From: Nephrocerus scutellatus
Taxonomy: Eukaryota > Arthropoda > Insecta > Diptera > Pipunculidae
Reading direction: 5' to 3'
Length of the DNA stretch: 64,000 nt
Assembly: GCA_947095585.1 (NCBI GenBank)
Contig: OX352761.1
Location: 52,378,019 to 52,442,018 of the forward strand
Part shown: positions 24,720 through 34,099 of the stretch, in pieces
Layout: each line of letters starts with the position of its first letter
Position numbering within the stretch: position 1 is the stretch's first letter
Made by a program: the position numbers and the translations under genes
The notes under the pieces: generated by a model
Database searches by the model: none
The model's input: the letters and a program-made list of their open reading frames with translations, nothing else
What the model was told of the DNA's origin: nothing

Positions 24720-25425
24720 AACCAACGTGTCGTGTAGTTTCAGAGTTGATCTCAGCAACATACGTGGGCTAAGAACGAATTTTTTCGCTGTTTTTACACA
24801 TATAAATATCCACAGTCCAGCAATTCTGGCACTAAGCGAAACTCAAGTATTTGTGAATTCTGATACTTCAGTTTTAAATCTGCCTGGGTTTTGCTTAGTG
24901 CCATTATTTTTCCCACGACGCGGGCTCGCAATTTATGTCTGTAGTGATGTTGCGTTAAAACTTTTGCCTCAATTAAGCCAATGTTCCAATGCGAAATTTA
25001 ATTTCATATGGCTGAGAGTAATGGTACAGGGGCGCAATATCCACTACTGCTTTCTTTATAGAAGACCCAACTAAGACAGAGCTTCAACTCTTCACGAGTT
25101 TGATGCACTGTCTGACTCAATTGCAATAATTGTCACAAATGATGAAAACACTGAAATCGTTATTGCGGGCGATTTCAATGTACACAATTCTGGGTGGCTT
25201 CGCAATTCTGGCCAGACAACACCCGTAGGAAGGGAATTGTTCTAATTTCTCGTTAATAAACCACGCAGTTAGAGAAAAAACTCACAAAAAACAGTATGGC
25301 AATACGAGAAAGCCAATTGGGACGGCCTTAACAACTTCTTTGGGAGTTGTAACTGGTCGCTATTGTTTCGCGATAGCAACGTGGATGCCGCTTATGCAAT
25401 CACAAACATTATTCTTATTGGTATG
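24720..25425 (+). pseudogene. LINE endonuclease and linker fragment, unit 5
   Basis: Open frame 24727-25074. Matches unit 4 at the CGCAATTCTGG site. Confidence 0.75.
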
Positions 25426-26141
25426 AGAAAGTTAATCGCCTTCTGGAGTGTATTCTGTTGACATCATTTATGCTGCTAGATTGTTTTGAATTGAGTTCGC
25501 GGCTGTCAATTTTAGACGCTTCCAATGAAAATGCTTTTTGCACGATTTTTCCAAAATCTAACTCTTCAGATTGAAGGAATTGTTCCCGTATCGTGTTATC
25601 TTTAATACCTCCAATGAACTGCGTTCGAAGAAAAATATTTGAAATGTCAGCCTTGCATTCACATGTTGATACAAATGAACATTCAGTTATATCCCGCCGG
25701 AGTAATGCAACATAATTAGCCACTGATTGTTCTTCGCCTTGATATATTGAAAGTAATCGATGCTGGATTACCAACATGTGTTTCTAGTTTTTCCACTAAC
25801 TCGTCGTATTGGAGCTCTGAAATACTCCTGGGTGCAAACAATGATACAAGCAACTGGAAGTGTGTAGCACCAATGGAATTCACAAGCATTTGATGGCAAA
25901 GTGTTTTGTTTCCGTAAACACCCTTCATTGTAAGATACTTTTCAAACCTTTGTCTATATAATTTAAAATTTTCCTTGCTTGCATCGAAATTTTCAAATGG
26001 TGGTAGCATTACTTGTAATGGCGGCTGTTGCGTCTGTGGTTGTATTTGCCTTGCCGTAGTATTTGCATTTACTTGTTGCAGCAAATCGCGTTGGCTTTTA
26101 TTGAAAACTTCTAACAATTGTTCGAATTGTTCCTTGTTCAT
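25415..26141 (-). pseudogene. gag: mag-type Ty3 gag, unit 5
   Basis: Same two overlapping frames (26141-25716 and 25777-25415); no private break seen. Confidence 0.8.
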
Positions 26142-26544
26142 TATGTATTCTCTTTTTATTTTATTAATTGCTATCTTGAATTTGTGGTTTATACTATAAT
26201 TGAAAAAGCGCGTGTATTCATTTAAAGTGTTTTATTAAGAAGGAACAAATAAGGTAAAAAGGTTATCACAAGTGTGATACACAATATGACATTATTTTAG
26301 TGTTGACATACTACATATAATTATAATGGAACATAACAATTAGTGATTTATTTTCCTCAAAGTGCGAAATGACATTCTGTATGCTTGTACAGTCTGAGGA
26401 GGTTTAGGGGTTTATGTTATTTAATTCGATATATTCGGATTGGTTAATCGTTTCTGATTTGAGTGGTTGTTCTACGAATAGTTCGATGTTTTCGTTGGAC
26501 CGGTTACAGACCTCAATTGTGCTGAACCAATAATATATATACTA

Positions 26545-27652
26545 TTAGTCTTCGATATTACATAAATCTTCTTCAGCGTAAGTTTCGCGAGGGGCGTTAT
26601 CTGTGCAGTTTAAATTTTGCAATTCCCTAGATCTTTCGGAGCCGAATCTATGGCTATGCATTGTTTGGTTTATTTTTGTAGTAAATCTAAATGTACTTGA
26701 GCTGGTGTCCATTGGCTCAGGCTTTGGATATGTAATGGCTCTTTGGGATTGATTGAAGGGTTTTATTCGGGGGTACTGCTGTGTTATAGTTGTTATTGCT
26801 ATGATAGTTGTTGCCAAAATTTTGTCTGCTAAAGTTTTGCCTGTTAATGTATGGAGTTATGTTTCTATTTGGTTGGTTGTTGAACCAATTAGTTAAGGGG
26901 TATCTGTTAAAGTTAGATTGTCTGTAATATTGATGGTATGGGTAGGAATTATTATTTTGTCTTCTGAAAATTGGTTTCTTACTAAGGTAATCATTTCCCA
27001 TTTGCTGATAGTGAAAGTTCTGTTCTATAATACAAAAATCTAATGCCTGTGCTAGGCTTTCTGGTCTTGTTGCTCTTATACAAGAGCCTAAGGGTTCTAT
27101 AACACCGACTAGGAAAGAGTTTGGACACATTTCGTTGAAAAACTCTTTCTTCGATTGGATGACTCTATTGTCAGTTTCTTTTAGGAGTAGGTTATTGTTA
27201 AAAGCGGATTGGATTCCTATAATTTCGCTATGAAATGTTTCTACCGTGTTCGTATTTTGTCTCAGGCCATGTAAGTCTGTGACCAATGAAGTTTCCGTCC
27301 GTTTGTCTGCGTATTGCAAAATAAGGTTATTTTTAACTTCGTCCCAGTTTAGTGGTGTCCCGTACAAATTTAGGATTTCGTTTGCCTGTCCCTCAACATT
27401 ATTTCTTATGGCCCTCAACAAAATCTGGCAGTATGGTGTCCCGTTAGTTCCCCTAACAAATTGGAGGATTTCCTCTACGTTATTAATAAACTCGTGCAAA
27501 GTTCGTGGGTTTCCATCGAAGTTCGGCAAGTCCTTAATAGCATCTGGAATTCTTAAAATATTGAATAGGTCACTAAAGTTTAGATTTGGTGTGGAGACAT
27601 TTAAGGCGGCTGTACCGGAACTTGGGTTTAATTGAACTGTTGGTGGATTCAT
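26545..27652 (-). pseudogene. gag: Errantivirus gag, unit 5, with its own start
   Basis: The longest gag frame (27652-26717, 311 aa) begins MNPPTVQLNPSSGTAALNVS at 27652, outside the repeated unit. A possible upstream start, as used by the sister copy at 56294, is blocked here. The frameshift near 26780 is the same as in the other units. It continues upstream into leader, PBS and LTR of the same element. Confidence 0.85.
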
Positions 27653-28334
27653 TGTATCAAAATTAAAATCTTCAACTTCAAAATTTTCAGGTATGGAGTA
27701 AAGGCTTTTATTTTTTTGTTAGATATGGAAGGAATTGGAATTTGTGTGTACTTTTTTTCATTAGATATATTTTTCTTATTTCCCTTTTTCCGTTGTTTAT
27801 AATTTTTCTTTTCCCTCTTTATTATTTTTTATTTCCCTTTAAAAATTTATTTTCCCTTTCTTTTTTATATATCAATGTTTTCAATTTTACTTTCACATGT
27901 ATTTTAATATATTTTGTTTAATATTTTTCCCAAAAAAAATTCATAATTGAAGGAACAAAGAAAATCATTATCGACTTACAGCAGTCCCAGAATCAGTGTT
28001 GTTTTCATTTCCAGTGTCATTGATTTTCTTTATTTTTTCTTGATTTTTCCTTGATGTATCCCTTGTTTTTCTTTGATTTTTCCTTTGTTTCCCCTTGATT
28101 TTTCCCTTCTCCCTTATTTTCCCTTGTTTCCCTTATTTTCCCCTTTTCTCCCTAGGTTACTTCGATTGCAAGGGATAAATATCCGCCGATTTGCAGTGAT
28201 ATTGGGGCTCCAGTGGTTTATATGCCCTCAACTCTGGTTCCTCGTAATGATATGCCGTCGCCACGAAGAAACGTCTATGCTCTAGCTCACTCTACAGAAA
28301 CGCAATTTCTCACTATATCACTTTTCACAAATCG
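27653..28334 (-). promoter_or_regulatory. Errantivirus leader, purine-rich on the coding strand
   Basis: Untranslated leader between PBS and gag, collinear with 56295-56875. On the minus strand 28160-27770 is rich in AAGGGAAA-like runs. Purine-rich leaders are known in some errantiviruses and can hold internal ribosome entry or packaging signals; whether that applies here is inference. The plus-strand frame at 28073-28285 is a shadow of this pyrimidine run. Confidence 0.6.
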
Positions 28335-28358
28335 TCAATCGAGCTACCGACTGCGCCA
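28335..28358 (-). promoter_or_regulatory. Primer-binding site, 17.6/297 (tRNA-Ser) type
   Basis: On the minus strand TGGCGCAGTCGGTAGCTC starts at 28358, one or two bases after the LTR. The first part, TGGCGCAGTCGGTAG, is the PBS class reported for 17.6-, 297- and ZAM-like elements. The same 24 bases recur at 56876-56899. Confidence 0.85.
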
Positions 28359-28359
28359 C

Positions 28360-28748
28360 TTATGTTTCTGACTTGAAACTTTACCAAAAAAAACAGAATC
28401 CACCACTTTTAACAAAACTTGAGTTTATTATGTATCATATACAAATTCTTGCCAACTATTTTTAATAAAAACTATGCTTAACATTGAATTCTTGATTAAT
28501 TTGACATTATTTGTTATTGCTAAATTGACATCATCTGTTATTGTTAAATTGACATTATTTGTTATTGTTAAATTGACATTATTAACTGCCTAATTGACAT
28601 TATTGGTTGTCGCCTATTGCTTTGTTTGCCGGATGTGCAATCGGGTCACCTGCCTCGATCGTTGAACTGCTATTGTTGCTGCGTTTTGTGGTGTCAGCGT
28701 CTTTTGTGGTTTTGGTTGTGGGGTATTGGTGGGTTGACGGAATTAACT
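28360..28748 (-). mobile_element. Errantivirus LTR shared by two tandem proviral copies
   Basis: Starts AGTTAATTCCGTCAACCC at 28748 (AGT start, as in the gypsy group) and ends at the PBS. It matches the LTR at 56901-57228 but is about 60 bases longer, mostly because TTGACATTATTTGTTATTG is repeated in 24-base steps at 28501, 28525, 28549 and partly 28573. On its 5' side lies a polypurine tract and env, on its 3' side a PBS and gag, so it is 3' LTR of one copy and 5' LTR of the next. Confidence 0.85.
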
Positions 28749-29769
28749 GCCCCCCTCCCCTCCCTTAGTGTAAAGCGATAACCACAGAGATTGCGATGTG
28801 GGTAGAGCGGTGTTATTATCCCGGATGATATAGTTGATGGTTTTCTTTTTCCGGGTAAGTGGGAAGGTTATGATGATGAGGATGATGAGTATGACTATAG
28901 CCGTGTATGTGATGATTTGATTGTTGAATGTTGTGGATCTCGTTTCTATTATAGCTTGGTAGTAATGTATGCTTTGCTGCTTCAGTTTTTCCAGTGACAC
29001 TACATCTTTGGTTGCGTTGGTTTTGATGATTGGTGTGGAGAGTTGCAGGACATAGACTTGGTCCTAGAATTCATCTGATTCATCTTGGTACGTTATGTCG
29101 TTGATTTTGACGTTACAGTCTTTGAAGCGTATCAATGCTGTCCCTTCTACTGTAAGGGATTTGTTTCTGCAATTAGATTTTAGTGTCTTCGGTGCATTTA
29201 TTAATAAAATATTATTTTTTTCGGCTTGGAGGATGGTTTGAATGTGTCCGACATCGTTTGTAGGGCAGGTGCCTTCTTCCCCGCTCATGATCCTGCCTAT
29301 GCATTGGGATTGACTCGTGATTTCTTGCTGTGGAGATTCGTCGCACAAATATGTCCCTTCGATTCTGGGGCAGATCTAGGTTAGATAATGAATTCTTTAC
29401 TCATTGTACAATATGTATGGTTTCGTGTCTATTTCTTTCGTTTTATTGATTGGTAGTAGTAGTAAGTTATACATAGTATTGTTTTCGGTAGGAAGGATTG
29501 GGACTTGGATGTTAAATATAATGTTGGATGAATTGTAATAGGCTTGAAGTTTAATGATTTCGTACAAATGTTCCTCAGATATGACGTTTATAGATTTATT
29601 GTTAAAAATTTGAAAAATTTCGTTCAGTATATTATATTTCTTGAAATAATATTTAGTTTTGCTATTGTCATTATAATGTACGCGTATATTTTGATAATAA
29701 ACAAAAGTTTTTAAAACCATCACCCTATTAGACAAAATAGTTGAGACTTACCACGGAAATTACCAACAT
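28743..29769 (-). pseudogene. env: Errantivirus env, C-terminal half, three same-frame pieces
   Basis: F-like fusion-glycoprotein remnant that would act at the cell surface in entry. Frames 29735-29397, 29348-29064 and 29000-28743 are in one register with stops between. The first has the FNIQVPILPTENNTMYNLLL block of insect-retrovirus Env, the second a cysteine-rich part, and the third a membrane segment (IITYTAIVILIILIIITF) and a basic tail. A possible signal-peptide start at 29769 is in another frame. The furin-site half is missing. It is inactive as it stands. Confidence 0.75.
28749..28766 (-). promoter_or_regulatory. Polypurine tract
   Basis: AAGGGAGGGGAGGGGGGC on the minus strand directly precedes the LTR start AGTTAA. 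It is the plus-strand primer for reverse transcription, and it proves that 28748 is a 3' LTR edge as well. Confidence 0.85.
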
Positions 29770-30425
29770 CAATTTCGCTGAATCGTTGACGTCGACAGCG
29801 ACGTCACACTCTAAAATGACTGGCAAGAAGTCTATCTGTTAAATACCTGAAAAAGAAGAGAAACAAAAATGCAATTACTATCAAATTCGTCTTTAAAAAC
29901 ATTAGCTTGAGACGCGACCCCTGCCACTATAAATCTTTATATCCGTATTGAACACAAAAGGTCTGAAATCGCGTTTTTAAGCAATAAATTGTTTCTTACC
30001 TTTTTACAAATTCTGCTGCCGCCGACAGCAGATCTGCCAATCACTATAGTGGCAGGTTTTGTTGTTGTTGCAGCGTTTCTTTTGTTTAGCAACTCTCGTT
30101 GCCTGCCTAGTTTTAATGGTAGCTGAAAACAAAGAAATAAAAGGAAAAGCAGAAGGCATGGCCTTTGCAATAATAATTCTCACTCACCTGTAAATCCTGC
30201 GCAGCAGCCGAAAAAATTCCTCCAAATCTCCAATGCAGTATGCTGATAAGCTGCATCAAGTATTTCCCCGTTGACCCACTTTATTCTGTGGCCAAGGGTG
30301 GATCTTTTCCCTGGCCTTATATTCAATAAGCACAAACACACAAACACATTGTTGGAAAAAATAACAATTAAAACTGAACAAACAAAAATTTCTAAATTAA
30401 AACAAAAAAACACAAAAGTCAGCAC
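29752..30425 (-). other. Cluster of splice-site-like signals, possible exons
   Basis: On the minus strand an open stretch ends at 30188 with CAG|GTGAGT. A pyrimidine-rich TTTCTTTGTTTTCAG ends at 30123, and the next open block (30122-30000, 123 bases, 41 codons) ends AAAG|GTAAG. Further on, TTTCTCTTCTTTTTCAG ends at 29847 and GTG|GTAAGT lies at 29752. The last acceptor could be the env splice acceptor of the errantivirus. The 123-base block encodes LPLKLGRQRELLNKRNA and is not recognised. No homology supports a host gene. Confidence 0.3.
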
Positions 30426-30479
30426 ACACGATTTGACAACAAAACAAATTATTGACCAATCGATATGTTGACATAAATC

Positions 30480-32448
30480 AGCAGCTTAAAATTGACTGGA
30501 ATAATTAGAATGGCAAAGGTTGGGGAAGCATAGGGATTTTAAATAATTATCTTACTGGAAATTGGTTTGAGTGTTTGATGTGTGTATATTAATAATTGTT
30601 TAAGTGTTGTATGATCGTTATTCATGTTTAATGTTTATTAGTAATTGTGATTTTTAGTTTAAAAAAGGACAGAAATAAGATATGGCTTACGCGCTATTTA
30701 CGAACAAAAAGGAGAATACAAAGGACAGAATAATACTTGACGCATAAATAATTTCGAGAATGTTCGATGGCGTACAACGGGTTGTGGTAGTCGGTCGGTA
30801 AGGGAGATAGGGAGTCGAGGATTAGCAATCAGGAAGTAAGTTGAAAATTTATCATCAGCGACGATAGTATTCCATTCGAATAATTTTTGTTAAAAAAAAG
30901 GTTTTTTTTAAAGTAAAATAAAATTGTTCCTTTAAGGAAAGGCCATAAAGGAACTTTAAAATTTTTAAAAGTTTATTAGTGGAAACTGTGCAGCTAAATC
31001 ATATTGTACTATGAAACCAAAAAATTTAATTTCTAAAAGTTATTAGTGGAATACCGCCATAGTTTTTTTTTTGTAACCAAGAATTCCAAATCCTAAAAAA
31101 ACAGTAAAGTGCGCTAAACGCCAAATTTCAACGTACAATAAAGATTTAAAATTTTAATAGTTTTCATCAGTGGAAACAGTACAATTTAAAGTGGAAAAGT
31201 ACAAGTAGGCAAATCCAATTAAAAAAGGGGCGTGTTGAGAACCGACATGTTCCATAGTAAATCCCAAGATTCAAAATTATAAAAGTTTTTTTTTGTGCGG
31301 AAGCAATACATTTAGAGGTAAAATAAGTGCGAGTGTGCTAAATAGTGTTAGAAAACAAAAAATTTAACCAAGCAGAATTAAAATCTAAACAAAATTTTAA
31401 ATTCAAAATTGCTCTGCGAAAGCGGGCCAGTGCACTAAACTGTTTAACAGGGCGACATACATAGAGTCGCCTTAGTTCTTAGAACAATTTATACATATTA
31501 ATGAAATAGTGCGTACATACATTAGAGAAAAAGCCATTTGCTATAAAGCTATTGAAGGAAATTTCACCATAGAAGAAAAGTACAAGTGTGCTGCATATAC
31601 AAACGTCGATCTTCATGCCAGCGACGAAGCTTATTTCAATTCATCAAAGATAAGAACCTCCAAACTTAAAAAAAAAATTGAAAAAAAAGCTTTATCAAGT
31701 ATATTCATCAAAAACGAGAGCCTCTCAAACCGCGAATTGATTTTTTTTCGTTCCTGAAATTGAGTTTTATCAAATTTAAAAGTTTTTACCTTGTTTGAGT
31801 TTTATTGAGTTTTATTTAATTTAATATTGAGTTTACCTTTTTTGAGTTTTTTTAATTGAATTTAATTAAAATTGAGTTTTCACTTTTTTGAGTTTTTTAT
31901 TTTTAACTTACATTTACATAATTTCGTTTAGTGTAAACTGCATTTAGTAGTTGCCAGTTCAATTATTTTCATTAACCAACTTTGCAACAGGTAATTTCAA
32001 CGAAATCATGCCGGCAGGATATCTTTGAATGAAACCAAGTAAGTGCAATCCCATATCTTTTTATTAATCTTGGCTACTAAGAGCAGTAGTAAATATTAAC
32101 TCATTCGTTTTTTTAATTTTTGATTTTTCTTATTGATATTTTTTTGATATATTTTATTGCAATATAGTTGCAACAACAAGTAACTTTTTTACAAGTGAAT
32201 TTAAAATTTTTTTATAACAAATAAATTATATGTTTCTCTTAAGCGCATATGTATATATAAACTTTTGAATTTTTTTAACAGTAAAGATACATATAACCCT
32301 TTTTGAATTCAGAAGACAAATTAACATTTCACAATATTAATTAATATGCAATAAAAAAGGAGGATTTATAACGTTTTAAATGAAAAAAACTTGAATTTTA
32401 ATTTTTGCTTATCCTGCGGATTAGAGGTACTATTTTCTTTTTCTTTGC
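30480..32448. other. AT-rich stretch, no gene recognised
   Basis: Lies between env and integrase of the minus-strand errantivirus, where no such long spacer is expected, so it is probably a decayed insertion. 30965-31290 repeats a loose motif (TTATTAGTGGAAACTGT, CATCAGTGGAAACAGTACA), and 31755-31905 repeats TTGAGTTTT with T runs. The open frame at 31509-31757 (+) is lysine-rich and shows no family signature. Confidence 0.45.
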
Positions 32449-32670
32449 TCGTACATGATGTTCTACATCATGAATGAGTAGAGTACGTTGACGACAACAA
32501 ATTTTTTTGTTCATGACGAGGTGCCACTGGTAAGTGACAAGGACCACCGCGAGCGTGTCGCGACGTCCTTGCCAGTGGCAGAACCCCTAGTGGGACCTCG
32601 CACCATAACATAAGTCAATATTATAATTAATTTAGTTGAGGTATTGTTGTTCCTGAACAACATCCTCGAT
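32449..32670. other. Cluster of three strong hairpins
   Basis: CATGATGT (32454-32461) pairs with ACATCATG (32465-32472). GCCACTGG (32523-32530) and CAAGGAC (32538-32544) pair with GTCCTTG (32565-32571) and CCAGTGGC (32572-32579), with an inner CGCGA/TCGCG stem. GAGG-TTGTTGTTC (32638-32652) pairs with GAACAACATCCTC (ending about 32667). The middle hairpin is GC-rich inside very AT-rich DNA. Its role is unknown: RNA structure, cruciform or foldback element are all possible. Confidence 0.65.
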
Positions 32671-32768
32671 TTGTTTTATTTTGTTTACATTTTTGTTAAT
32701 AAATTTTTCAATATTTATTTGTTCTTTGTTCGGTTATGTTATAAAATCTTTTTTTCATAATACTAGCT

Positions 32769-33817
32769 TTATGGATTTTTTTGATTGGAAGTAGGAGTAG
32801 TAGAAGGGGTATATTTCATTGCTGAATGTATTGAATTATTGTATGTTATTAGGGTTTCGGTCAAAATTTCGTCATGATCGAGGTCTTTTCTTTTTGCTAA
32901 TATGAGGCGGTAGATTTCGGTTAGGGTGGAATGCAATCTCTCAACTGGTGCATCTCCAAATTCTGAACTGTGTGTACTGTGTGAAAAGTGTTTGGAATAT
33001 GTAGATTGTACTATTTTGAATGTTTCATCATCTGTATAGATTACACAGAGCTTATTGGGTGGAAGAAAATTTTTGAAGATAGATATTATTGTAGCTTCGC
33101 TAAACTGTTCTCGTTTTATAGTCCTCCTTTGTTTGTTTCTAAATATGGTCTCGAGGGCCATGCTAGAATTGTTGATTTTTCTAGAATAATTTGAATATTA
33201 AAATCGTTGAGTGGGTGTTCGGAGATGTATATACCATCATAAAGGTTTTCGTCGGAGGAATGGACTTTCGAACCTTGGGTAGCCGCGATGGATGCGGAAT
33301 CGTTTATGTTTATTTCCATACCAGTATTTTGTATTGTTTCGTCGAGTTTTATACGGCTCAGTGCATCAGCGTTGGTGTTGCACTTTCCTTTTTTGTAGAC
33401 AATTTCGTAATCGAATTCTTCGAGCTTTAGTTTCCACCTAATGAGCTGAGAATTTGGCTCTTTGAGGCCATGAGCCACGTTAGCGACCTATGGTCGGTGA
33501 CTATAACAAACTTGCGGCCATAGAGGTATGGTCGGAAATATTTAATAGCCCAAACAATGACAAGTAGCTCTTTTTCAATTGTTGAGTAATTCGTCTCTGA
33601 GTCATAGAGTGTCCTACTTGCGAAACAAATAGGTTTATATTTTCCTATAGCTCCTTGCGAGAGAACTCCACCTAAAGCCACATTGCTTGCATCTGTGGTA
33701 AGTACAAAAGGCCTACCGAAGTTAGGATACTGGATTAAAGGATCATTTGTTAGTAAGTTTTTGCAATGTTCGAATGCCTTTACGTATTTGTTGTAAAGTG
33801 GCCACTTCTAAATACTT
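32769..33817 (-). pseudogene. pol: Errantivirus pol remnant: RNase H, linker and end of integrase
   Basis: Part of the provirus whose env is at 28743-29769. 33800-33427 carries the RNase H start (FVLTTDASNVALGG), YSTIEKELLVIVWAIKYFRP and FVIVTDHRSLTWL. The next frame (33478-33116) continues into the EEFDYEIVYKKGKCNTNADALS tether. Frame 33161-32769 joins the post-RNase-H linker straight to the last catalytic-Glu segment of integrase (GDAPVERLHSTLTE), so the zinc-binding domain and the two catalytic Asp are deleted. Its RT side is cut at 33789 by the plus-strand errantivirus. Confidence 0.85.
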
Positions 33818-33922
33818 GCAACAAAGTACAACTCTAAATATTAAATATCGTGCAACTCTAAATAATTTGCTAAACTAAAGCAAAGGTTACTAAATCTATA
33901 TATATAAAATAGAGAATTTATT

Positions 33923-33971
<49 letters not shown>

Positions 33972-34099
33972 GCCTAACTAGCTCTGGAACGCCTTGACCA
34001 ATTTCAACCACACTTGGTATACATATTAGTTACTATGTGGAATCAAATATAGGTGGTGGAGGGTTTTTTGGTTGGGGGAGGCGTGGCAGGCGATTTAAG

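Larger units (their letters stand above)
11783..27607. repeat. Five-copy tandem array of a 3.2-kb composite retroelement unit
   Basis: Head-to-tail copies start at 11783, 14984, 18190, 21399 and 24408 and end at 27607 (lengths 3201, 3206, 3209, 3009 and 3200). In order each holds: BEL gag piece (+), LINE endonuclease/linker piece (+), mag-type gag (-), a spacer, and errantivirus gag (-). Copies differ by only a handful of substitutions and small indels per 3 kb. The left edge is continuous with BEL gag and the right edge with errantivirus gag and its leader, so the unit arose in place from a composite locus. Confidence 0.95.
24408..27607. repeat. Tandem unit 5
   Basis: Rightmost copy and the only one whose errantivirus gag runs on into its own start codon and leader (to 27652 and beyond). 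That continuity and its outgroup-like alleles suggest it is closest to the founding unit. Confidence 0.95.

Noticed and set aside
11783..27607. Pure assembly artefact
   Set aside because: Units carry private indels and a private deletion and both edges are distinct, so simple duplication by the assembler is unlikely, though the copy number could still be wrong.
29905..29925. hAT-like terminal motif CAGGGGTCGCG on the minus strand
   Set aside because: No matching inverted end, 8-base duplication or transposase nearby.
31509..31757. 82-aa lysine-rich frame as a gene
   Set aside because: AT-rich composition, no domain, and no support from context.
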